Source of the DNA: Takakia lepidozioides | Taxonomy: Eukaryota > Streptophyta > Takakiopsida > Takakiales > Takakiaceae | Length of the DNA: 64,000 nt | Reading direction: 5' to 3' | Assembly (NCBI GenBank): GCA_030704615.1 | Contig: CM060734.1 | Location: forward strand, 8,058,001-8,122,000 | In this document: piece after piece, positions 13,171 to 21,749 of the stretch | Layout of the letters: each line of letters opens with the position of its first letter | How positions within the stretch are numbered: position 1 is the first letter of the stretch | The notes under the pieces: generated by a model | The model's input: the letters and a program-made list of their open reading frames with translations, nothing else | What the model was told of the DNA's origin: nothing | The model's database searches: none | Position numbers and translations under genes: made by a program

Positions 13171-13617
13171 CGTCCTCTCCAAAATACACGTGTTGCCCAT
13201 ATCGTTGCCCACATGTCGTCAAGCCCAGGTGACAGGGTGTCGCATCATTTTTCCGTAGGTGTGGACAAGTCCACACCCTTTGTACGTTTAGGATCCACGT
13301 GGCGGTGTTTGCCAAAGAACACGTGGCCTCCAAACTTGCTGAAGCTGTGAAAACAGCCAGTGGATGGTCTCACACCGAATGGCTTTTTTCACACCCACAT
13401 GCCACGCCAGATGTCCGCTCCACATACGTGCACAATGCCTCTTCATGTCCATACACGTGTCATCCTCTCAAAAATACACGTGTTGCACACACTGTTGCCC
13501 AGATGTCGTCAAACCCTGGTGACAGGCTGTCGCATGGTTTTCCCGTAGGTGTGGACAAGTCCACACCTTTGTACATCTAGGATCCACGTTGCGGTGTTCG
13601 CCAAAGCACACGTCGCC
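13171..13617. repeat. Direct repeat (~155 bp copies, 290-bp offset) dense in CACGTG
   Basis: The segments 13171-13328 and 13461-13617 are clear copies with a constant 290-base offset. Each contains the palindrome GTGTGGACAAGTCCACAC (13259-13276 and 13549-13566). The hexamer CACGTG (G-box core, the binding site of plant bZIP and bHLH factors) occurs at 13164, 13187, 13296, 13320, 13454 and 13477. The array ends just before the gypsy reverse transcriptase ORF. It could be a decayed LTR, a promoter or a MITE. Confidence 0.6.
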
Positions 13618-13679
13618 CGTGAAAGAAGCCATGAACCCCGTGAAAAAGGCCACCCGAGAGCCAGGCCGTCCACGGGGTG

Positions 13680-14452
13680 TCCATTTGATGGGGTGCAGCG
13701 GCCAGCACACCTCACAGTGGATAACATTTTGGACACAAGGAGGCAGTCTCAGCGTGTGAGACATGATGACCGTTCGCCTTTGGCAGTGGTCAACAAGGTG
13801 GGTCAACCACGAGCAGCATTACCTACACTGCTCAGCTTCCCAGGATCGCATGCTTTCCGGGATAGTGGACCTGGCTTGTGGGATGCTCGGTTGCAGCAAT
13901 TAGTGGAGGAGCTCTCTGGTGGAGAGTATGCTTCAGCCACGGTGATGCCAGCCAAGAAGGATGTCTATCGCAATTGGATGGAGAGACGTATGTGCGGTGA
14001 CTACCGGCCTGTAAATCGTCAGACCAAGTCCGATAAGTATGCCATGCCCACACCGGATGAGATCTTTGATGCCATTGGGCATGCCAAGGTCTTTAGCACT
14101 CTGGACTTGCGGTCTGGATATCACCAGTTGCCGATCAAGGAGGCGGACAAGCAGAAGACGACATTCTGGGGGATCAATGAGCACGGGAAGGATTGCCTAT
14201 ATCAGTGGCGATTCTTACCATTCGGGCTTAAGAACGCTCCTGCAGAATTCCAGAGAGTCATGGATAGGATTCTAGCAGGGGTGGACTTTGCTCGGTGCTA
14301 CATAGATGACATCATCATCTTTAGTGCTACAGTGGAGGAGCACGAGAGACACCTTCAGGTGGTGTTTGAGCGCTTGAGAGCACACGGATTGAAATTACAT
14401 CCGGGGAAGTGCAAGTGGACCTACAACAGGGATGACTGTAGACAAAGTGTCT
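13680..14452 (+). mobile_element. Ty3/gypsy reverse transcriptase remnant
   Basis: The open frame carries the RT core in order: CGDYRPVNRQT, FSTLDLRSGYHQLPI, WRFLPFGLKNAPAEFQRVMD, and the catalytic box CYIDDIIIFS (YIDD replaces the usual Y.DD), then HGLKLHPGKCKW. These are the classic Ty3/gypsy RT blocks. The frame ends shortly after KCKW. The part that should carry the thumb and RNase H is missing, and sequence typical of the region before the integrase begins at once, so an internal deletion of pol is inferred at about 14428. The ORF has no matching gag or protease upstream, only the CACGTG repeat region. It is non-functional. Confidence 0.9.
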
Positions 14453-15690
14453 GAGGACCCTGAGGCTAGTGATGAGCCAGGTGCTACCCAAGATATACAT
14501 GAGGATTCGGCTGTGTTGGACTACCTCCATACTGGAGACACGACAGCCACTGTGACTGCCAAGGAGAGGGATCGGATCCTGCAACGAGCCAAGAGGTTCA
14601 AGTGGGAGGGGATACACCTGCTCCGAGTGTGGGAGGATGGTCGGGTCAAGATTGTGCCTCACCCAACACAGTGTGCACGGTTAGTGCGGCATGCCCATGA
14701 GGAGTTGGGGCATTTTGGAGTGTGACGCACTCACAGTTTACTACAGGGGCAGTATTGGTGGCGTGGTATGCATACAGAGGTGCAACAGTTCGTGGCTAGG
14801 TGTATGGTATGTGACAGGGTGCGTGCTTCATTCAACACCCCTACACCCCAATTGCATCTTCTTCCGATCATGGGATTGGGCTACAGATGGAGTCTTGACT
14901 TCGCAAGACCGTTGCCACTGACGATGCGCCACCACAGATATGTGTTGGTGATGGTGGAGCACTTCTCCAAGTGGATTGAGTTGGTTCCATTGCCTGACAA
15001 GACTAGTGAGGGGGCTGCGTATGCATTCTTGGATCGTGTGCTTAGCTGATTCGGTGCTTCAGCTAAGGTACTCACGGACCAAGGGAGAGAGTTTTTGGGG
15101 GAGTTTCAGGCTTTGTGTGATAAAGCTTTGATAGACCACCGCACCACTTCTGGGGATCATCCTGAGGCCGATGGCTTGGCAGAGAGAGTTGTTCAGACAG
15201 TGAAGAGGGGTTTGCGCAAGTATGGCTTGCAGAAGGGACACCTAAGAGATTGGGATCTTCAGGTGCCTTGGTTAGCCATGGGCTACAGGTTCAGCAAACA
15301 AACATCACTTGCTTCCTTCTCACCATATTTCCTTCTCTTTGGCCGAGAGCCGGATTTGCCTGCAGCCATTTGTAGAGACACTGCTCAAGTCCTTAACCTT
15401 GACGATCCGGACGTGTGGGTACGTGCATGTGGTCAGCGTGCAGAGTTGTTCAAGAAAGTCATGCCCATGGCTTTTGAGAACCTTGCCATTACACAGCACC
15501 GTGATACGTTGAGGTATGCCACTATACGTGGTAGAGGATATCGTCCTGGGGTTTGGAGGTTTAGCCCTGGTGACTATGTTTATTTGCAGCAGACTGCTCC
15601 CATGACCCTAGATGTCACTGCAGGGCGTGTTATTCTGAGGGTTCGAGAGGTGTTGCCCTCGGGAGTCCTGATCTTCCTTGATTTGCCAAA
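14432..15690 (+). mobile_element. Ty3/gypsy integrase remnant with two in-frame stops
   Basis: In one continuous frame the segment shows the integrase zinc-binding region (HAHEELGHFGV then C.VCD), the catalytic core start (LGYRWSLDFARPLPL, first Asp), VEHFSKWIELVPLPDK, LTDQGREF (second Asp) and GDHPEADGLAERVVQTVK (catalytic Glu), then LFGREPDLP and a C-terminal GDYVYLQQ block. Two TGA stops interrupt it, at about 14723 (after HFGV) and 15047 (after DRVLS). In both places the family normally has Arg, so CGA to TGA changes fit. It is the integrase half of the RT remnant upstream, in a different frame from it. After about 15690 the similarity to integrase ends while the frame stays open. Confidence 0.9.
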
Positions 15691-16626
15691 GATGAAGGTG
15701 CCCCCCTTAGAGACCAATAAGGTCGGTGACCCCATTGGTGAGTATTGGGAGGCCATGAAAAAAGTAGCCTTCGACTTGGCGGCGAGGTGGCTCCCTTGGC
15801 ATGTTGATTGGCCACGCCAATCACATCACCATAGGCGAGCATTCGTGCAAGCACTTGAGGGCACATTTCCGGGTGAGTGGAATGAGGGGAAGCTCTTGGA
15901 GCTGGTGGGAAAGAACCTCAAGGACAAGAGGTACCGTGCGCGACAAACCATTTGCAAGGCACTCAAGGCGGGGGCGAACCAACGACCATGCCACATGGAA
16001 TAACCAAGGTAAGACGCACTTCACTTGTCATTGGCGTCTTTGAATGCATGTTCATTGCGGTATGGAGTTCATTAACATTTATAGTGTCTTTGTTGGGGCT
16101 GGACATGAATCTTGGGAGGCTCTCATCGCAGGGGAGAGGGAAGAGCTGAAGGCGGAGATCTTTGCAAGGGGATGTGCGGCAACTGCAGCCCTCCTCGAGA
16201 AGTGTGCGGAAGCAAGGTTTTATCACCCGATTCGTAAGTGTTCTTTTTCGTCATACCCATTCTTCTTTTTTAGCTTCTCCCTTCCATTATGAATTCTAAC
16301 CTGTCATTGCATTTGTATGTCATGTGCAGAAAAAGAAGTTTCAGAGGCCTCCCTCCGCCGTCGAGCACAACTTTTGCAAGACTCAGGGGTGGAAGGCCCT
16401 TGTAGCCTCAATGGCTCAGACGCCACAATTGACGGAGGATAGTGCATCTGTAGGGGTAGGGATGGGTAGTTCAGTGGCTTGGCCGGATGGGGGAGAGCCA
16501 GTAGTAGGGGGTGGTTTGAAGGATGATGTAATCTCGGACTCGGCCTCATCATCCTCCAAATTGGAGGCCCAGCGTAGCTTGCATTCCTCGGACGAGTACA
16601 CCTATGACTCAGGTGATGAGGAGTGA
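15691..16626 (+). CDS. Exon-like ORFs downstream of and fused to the integrase
   Basis: The integrase frame continues without a stop into unrelated sequence (LAARWLPWHVDWPRQSHHH then LLELVGKNLKDKRYRA) to a TAA at about 16003, close to a donor-like GTAAGAC at 16009. An exon-like piece follows at about 16085-16233 (AGHESWEALIAGEREELKAE, then GTAAGTG). Another runs 16330-16626 after a pyrimidine tract and GCAG. It is acidic and Ser-rich at its end (YDSGDEE and stop). The splice-like signals suggest a host-type or captured gene rather than retroviral pol. I do not recognise the family, and the frame at the first junction is uncertain. Confidence 0.4.
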
Positions 16627-17456
16627 GGGAAAGATATATTTACCTGGTGGTCAGAGGCAACGGTCGCCGCAATGGAAATGCCCAATTGCGCCAAGAGCAC
16701 CGCCTTCTCGCTGGGAGATGCGGCATCCCAAATTGGCAAGAGGTTGTCGGCACCAACCAAATGATGCATGGTCAAGGTGGAGACACCCCCGGTGCTGCCA
16801 TGAACATGTGAGGGAGAGGGCGCCGCAACACCGGGGGATAAAGATAATATAGCCGCCGCCGCAGCCTCGGCGACGGCCTCATGTTGCCACAATGAACTCC
16901 CCCTAGCATCGCCACCCTCCTCCACCTCTGACCCCAACCCATGGCTCAAAGTGCGTGAGGTATTCTGCTCCGCCCTCTCCCTCTTTCTTGCCTCAAGCAG
17001 GGCTGCCCGTGAACGTTCCATGACAGCCTTAATATGCAATGATGGGCTAGGGCCATCCGGGATATCGAGGTAACCCTTCCTAGGGCCCTCCGTAATAATC
17101 CTAAGAGATCCAGGTGGTGTACGCCCTACCTCTAACTCATCGGCATGAGCAGATGGAATTGCAGGGGGGCCACTCACAAGATGCTGCAAGGAGGTGGTAT
17201 GGATAGTACCATAGAAATTTGCCGGAGGGACCGGTGCAGGGGGGGGGGGGGGGGGGGGGGGGGTCGGGGGACTCCTGGGGTAGCAATAGTCGGGGCAGGA
17301 CCAGCAGCCGCGGGGGGTGGGGAGGTAGCAACATCCGTCGAGGCTCCCACCTCGCCTCTCTTCTTCTTCTTCGAGTAATGCGCGGGGCCAGATCCAGGTT
17401 ATCATGTCGTTTCTTCTTCTTCCCGGAAGGAGGGCGACGAGGGGTCTAGCCCTCAT
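16602..17456 (-). CDS. Long ORF with Pro tract, unknown function
   Basis: A 284-codon minus-strand ORF overlaps the tail of the preceding plus-strand ORF by 25 bases. A Pro-rich low-complexity segment is encoded by the poly-G tract read in reverse. It is followed by a more complex region with GTIHTTSLQHLVSGPP, a charged helix (AALLEARKRERAEQN) and an Ala-rich helix, ending in HHLVGADNLLPIWDAASPSEKAVLLAQLG. The C-terminal part is not low complexity and looks protein-like. No family was recognised. It may be an element-encoded protein; expression and true exon limits are unknown. Confidence 0.35.
   Translation of the reverse strand: MRARPLVALLPGRRRNDMITWIWPRALLEEEEERRGGSLDGCCYLPTPRGCWSCPDYCYPRSPPTPPPPPPPPAPVPPANFYGTIHTTSLQHLVSGPPAIPSAHADELEVGRTPPGSLRIITEGPRKGYLDIPDGPSPSLHIKAVMERSRAALLEARKRERAEQNTSRTLSHGLGSEVEEGGDARGSSLWQHEAVAEAAAAAILSLSPGVAAPSPSHVHGSTGGVSTLTMHHLVGADNLLPIWDAASPSEKAVLLAQLGISIAATVASDHQVNISFPHSSSPES
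17239..17263 (+). repeat. Poly-G homopolymer (25 G)
   Basis: An uninterrupted run of 25 guanines, flanked by further G-rich sequence. Comparable runs occur at 23232-23249 (18 G), 29318-29328 (11 G) and 46741-46763 (23 G). Confidence 0.9.
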
Positions 17457-17479
17457 CTCGGGCCATGCCTACAATGTAA

Positions 17480-17740
17480 ACAAATGCCCATGACCTCAAA
17501 AGAAGAAAAAAAAAACAGGGATGGTACCATAGAACATATTAACAAACAAACAAAACTAGCTAAGATTTATTTATAAAAATAAAATAAATAAATAAAAATA
17601 AAAACCCAACTAACAAACAAACAAAACTAACTAAAGTAACAAAAAATTAAAATTACACCCTCACTAACAAACAACCAACCAAGCCCCTAAGCTAATTAAC
17701 ACTAAACCAAGTAAACTAAGTCACTAAGTAACAAATTTTA
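17480..17740. repeat. A-rich low-complexity sequence (AAAC/AAAT-type)
   Basis: Short runs such as ACAAACAAACAAAACTA and AAATAAATAAATAAA alternate on the plus strand. No coding potential is seen. Confidence 0.6.
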
Positions 17741-18271
17741 TTTTATTTTCTGAAGGGAAACACCTAGGAACTCACAAATCAGGCCCCTTGATAGTGAGAG
17801 GAGAAAATAACCACTTTCACAGTAACCTCGCCGTGAAGGCTTTCTGATGGGACACTGCCCAAGGGAAGGGGGACAAGAGCATATCATACCTGTCGCGGCC
17901 CTTTGCCTTGAGGGCAGGGGGTCGGGACACGAGAGGGGCTGCCCTTGTGGTGGGGGCGGTGACAACAATAGATGCGGGGGCTGAAGCACCCTTGAGTGCC
18001 CAAGGCACTCCAGGAGGCGGAGGCGCTCACTAGGTGGAGCCCCGCACACCGGGTTGCGGTGGGGGTGGTTCCACAAGGGGTGGTGGTAGCTTAGCGGGAC
18101 TTAGTGGGGGTGACATAGGACTCACCATGGGGCGGAGACCTTGTGGTGGGAGTCGTGGGGAGTCTTGGGACTCATCATGGTCCAATGGGGCGGTGGTGGG
18201 TGGGCCAAGACTCACTGCGACTCATCACCGGGAATCGAGGGTCTTCGTGGTGGTTCGCCATAAAAGGATGG

Positions 18272-18615
18272 TGTTGTTTGTGGAACCCCCGCGGACAGTC
18301 ACAAAAGTATATATAGGGAGTAGTAACCCCGAGAACGGTGCAAGCCCGTTGGTGACCAAAAACTAGTGAGTAAGCGAGCGAGCCGGAAAACGACCAAGGA
18401 GTGGGGAGCTATTCCGGACTGCCATCTACCAAAGGGAATTTCCACTAGGCCCAAATTGGTGGAGGGTCTGTTGGGGGAAGAAAGGGGGACCGTTATGCCC
18501 CGGTGAGTAGCCAAAGCTCCGAGTTGGCCCGGCGGCCAGGTTGGGAGTGAGGCGCGCGCATCAAAGTGAATAACTATGACTTGAAGGGGAGCTTACCAAA
18601 GTGAGGTGCGCGACA
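18272..18615 (+). mobile_element. Probable 5' LTR of a Ty3/gypsy element
   Basis: The right edge is well placed: the sequence ends in CA at 18614-18615, two bases before a primer-binding site. The left edge is uncertain; a TG at about 18272 is one candidate. A TATA box (TATATATAG, 18308-18316) suits the promoter of an LTR. No matching 3' LTR was found in the window, so length and age cannot be estimated here. Confidence 0.5.
18308..18316 (+). promoter_or_regulatory. TATA box of the LTR promoter
   Basis: TATATATAG lies about 310 bases upstream of the primer-binding site, inside the inferred LTR. Confidence 0.5.
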
Positions 18616-18617
18616 CT

Positions 18618-18629
18618 TGGTATCAGAGC
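18618..18629 (+). other. Primer-binding site (initiator Met tRNA)
   Basis: TGGTATCAGAGC is the usual complement to the 3' end of initiator methionine tRNA used by most plant LTR retrotransposons to start minus-strand synthesis. It follows the LTR end by two bases and precedes the gag ORF. Confidence 0.85.
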
Positions 18630-18735
18630 TTAGAGTTCAGTACACAATCGTCCTTGGGATCGGCCTCATCATGGGGTCGGGCAAGCCAAAGCGAAAGCGG
18701 ACGGCCTGAAAGATGATGATCCTTGTGAGCCCGAT

Positions 18736-19519
18736 GTGGGCGACATGTCACCGAAGCGGCCGTTTGAGGAAGCGATGCATGCTTTTGAAAACAAGGCCGC
18801 TCAAGAATGGGAGGAATCTGAGGAGTCAGAGCCCGAGGAATACCAGAGAGCTCCGACAGACCAACAAATGTCTCCCATGCCAGCAGCCTTTTGGGAAGGG
18901 TTGTTGGCGCAGTTTGGCGGGACGTTGAAAGACGTGTTGAAGGCGGCTAATGCCACTTCCACTAAGGCAAAGTTTAAGGTGAAGCCTAAGGAACCCGACA
19001 CCTTCGAGGGCATCCGAAATTGGAAGGCACTCAACACCTGGCTCTTGGAGCTAGAGCAGTACTTCCGGACGGCCAAGTGATGAGGATCGGGTGGAAGTGG
19101 CTCCCACCTATTGCTATGCTCAACAATGGTGGCAGAAACGCCTTCACGACCGAGGTCCAAACCCGGAAACCTTGAATTGGAGTGGGTTCAAGGAACTGAT
19201 GAAGAGACAGTTTGTGCCCCTCAACGCGTCCTGGCTCGCCCGGGACAAGATGAGGAATCTGAAGCAAACGGATGACATTCAGGGATATGTTCAGGCTTTC
19301 AATGTGCTGTTGCTCGAAGTCGCGGACATGGCAGAACCAAAAATGGTCTTCAACTTTGTGGCGGGACTGGCCCCATGGGCCAGACAGAAGTTGGCGGAGA
19401 AGCCACCTAAGACTTTGAACGAGGCAATTGAGAGGGCTGAATGTTTCTCGGATGTCCCTAGGGGCGAAAGACAAGGCCGTACGGAGCTGAACCACAAGAA
19501 GACCCGGCTAACCAACTGA
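18736..19519 (+). pseudogene. Ty3/gypsy gag, frameshifted and truncated
   Basis: The first ORF (18736-19080) begins about 110 bases after the primer-binding site. It has an acidic N-terminus and then FKVKPKEPDTFEGIRNWKAL and WLLELEQYFRTAK, the start of a retrotransposon gag domain. The domain continues one frame over from about 19078 (DEDRVEVAP, then AQQWWQKR, WSGFKELMKRQFVP, LKQTDDIQGYVQAF and FNFVAGLAPWARQ). A single-base loss at about 19077 would explain the break. The ORF stops at 19519 without a CCHC zinc knuckle or any pol, so the element is cut off there. Gag would form the particle that packages element RNA in the cytoplasm. Confidence 0.85.
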
Positions 19520-19589
19520 GCTATTGACTGCTGGTGTAACAAACCCACCAACCAAACAATTAAAAACAGGCAAAAAAAAAAACCATGTT

Positions 19590-21739
19590 TTTATTATTAT
19601 AGATAGCCGTTAGTGGGGCTATATTGGAGGTAGCCGCACGAGCTGCTATGCGGCTCGCACTTGGTGAGTGAGAGAGAGAGAGGGATGTACAACAGGCAAG
19701 ACGACGAGCGAGAAGCCGAGCTGCACACGACCAAACACATATCAGGGGGCGAGCAAGCAAACTTGAAAACTTGAAAAAAAAAACCCCTTTGCGAGCTTCC
19801 TTTGGTTGTTTGACCTCTTCCCCATTGTTGGTCGCAAATAATGCCCAAGGTCCCGACTTGCGGCCATAAGGTACCCAAAATGTGGCTTGTCGTCGTAAAG
19901 AGGCAATGTGCTCAACCAAGCTCGCCTGTCGAGTGATGGATTCCTCGGTCTCACGACTTCTACATTTACTGGAAGACTCACAAACATGCCTATCAACATG
20001 CGGAATGGCCTCGACAACCGGCTGTAAATCCGTTGGTGCAGCAACAATTTCATGGTTGACCATTGTTGCCTCACAAAGATAATCCAAGATCAAATGTTGG
20101 ATGTGTCGCCATAACCACTCCTCAAATGTGAAGGCCCAAGGACACTAGTGATACCTTGCACTGAAGAGCCCTGGTACGGTGGGACAATGCACTCAAAGCT
20201 ATGGCACATAGGGACAAAGCACTGGATCAAAACCCATATGCCCTCCCCATTGCCCCATTTCCTACTCATCCACCCATATAGGCAATGCCCAACACTTACC
20301 TCAAAAATAAAAACAACAAGAACAAGCAAAAGTTAAGAACCAATGCATTCTAGATGCTCATGGTGTGACATGGTGTGATAATTTCCATGCAAAGAATGTG
20401 TAATTGTACTTGTGTGAAGGCCCAAGGATGCTGGTACCCTGCATGTGTGGCAATGTGGAGGGCTTATGGGTTTTGATCCGTGGTGCCTGGTCCCTGTGTA
20501 CCACTCCTTGTGTACCAGGGCCAGAGTACATTGTCCCACCGTACCAGGGTCTTTAGGGTTCCTACTCATCCACTTATATAGGCAATGCTCAACACTAGAT
20601 GCTCATGGTATGACAATTTCCATGCAATGAATGTCTAATAACATTGCTTGAAGGCCCAATTATGTTGGAACAATATATTGAAGGCGTACCTTGCACTTAC
20701 AGGCCTTGAAGACCCTAGTACGGTGGGACAATGCACTCAAAGCCCTGGTACACAGAGACAAGGCACTGGATCAAAACCCATAAGCCTCCCACATTGCCCC
20801 ATTTCCTGCTCATGCACCCATGGCAATGCTCAACAATTAGCTCAAAAATAAAAACAAAGATCACAAGCAAAAATAAAGAACCCATACATTCTAGATGCTC
20901 AATATAGTGTGACAATTTCCTGCAATGGATGTCTAAGTATGCTTGAAGGCCCAATGATATTGGACAATATATTGAAGGCATACCAGCTTGCACTTAAGGC
21001 CCTGAAGACCCTGGTACGGTGGGACAATGCACTCAAAGCCCTGATACACAGGGACTGATACACAAGGACAAGGCACCGGATTAAAACCCATAAGCCATCC
21101 CCATTGCCCCATTTCCTTACTCATCCACCCATATAGGCAATTCCCAACACTTAGCTCAAAAATAAAAACAACAGGAACAAGCAAAATTTGAGAAGCAATG
21201 CATTCTAGATGTATGCCCAAATATGCTTGCTTTTATGAAGTGTAAAAGCCCAAGGAGGCACTGTACAATGAATGGAGGCGCTGGTACACTGCACACTGGT
21301 ACCTTGCATTGGAGGCTTCATATAGTGGGACAATGCACTCAAAGCCTTTAAGGTATGCAGGGACGTTGCACTGAAGGTTGGTACGCTTGATTGAAGGCGC
21401 TTGTAGGTTGGTACGATTGTACGCTCATACAAGGTGATAGCACAATGGTGCATAGGGAGGTTAGCTCTCTTAAGGATACACAAGGAAGATGAAGAAGACG
21501 GCGAAGACACGTTATCCTTTTTATTTATCCTCAACTATTATATATTTATCCATGTGTAAAGGGTATATCTCAATGATTTACCCTTCAGACGTGTAAGGGT
21601 AAGGATAGTTCAAACTATTTACCCGCTTGAAGGGTAAGGGTAAGGGTAAATAAAAATGGTATATCCGAGTAAATTATTTACCCTTACCCTGATTTACCCG
21701 CCGGGTAAATCCGGATAAATGATTACCCGGACAACATTG
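19590..21739 (-). mobile_element. Decayed hAT-like element, one terminus preserved
   Basis: Read on the minus strand, the end at 21739 begins CAATGTTGTCCGGGTAATCA and continues with many GGGTAAA/TTTACCC words. This matches the terminus of the hAT copy at 60571 (CAGTGTTGTGCGGGTATA). Further in, at about 19800-19910, the minus strand encodes IASLRRQ..FW followed by GR.SGPWALFATNN. The same motif (SGPWAFFATNN) precedes the BED finger of the 60.6-kb copy. The remainder of the transposase is absent. A tandem array (20128-21380) fills the interior. The other terminus was not found. Confidence 0.65.
20128..21380. repeat. Tandem repeat, ~290-bp unit, about 4.3 copies
   Basis: Units begin with GAAGGCCCAA-like text near 20130, 20415, 20650, 20945 and 21247. 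They share ACGGTGGGACAATGCACTCA, TGGATCAAAACCCATA, CATTGCCCCATTTCC, AGCTCAAAAATAAAAAC and CATTCTAGATGCTCA. The second unit is shortened (about 235 bp) and the last is partial and diverged. No ORF is conserved between copies. Confidence 0.8.
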
Positions 21740-21749
21740 GAAAATACCA

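Noticed and set aside
13468-13806. Minus ORFs beside the CACGTG repeat
   Set aside because: They are antisense to the repeat and to the start of the gypsy frame, with no domain.
21541-21739. TTTACCC-type words resembling plant telomere repeats (TTTAGGG)
   Set aside because: The word is TTTACCC/GGGTAAA, not the telomere CCCTAAA/TTTAGGG, and it is irregular. The same pattern marks the hAT terminus at 60571, which explains it better.
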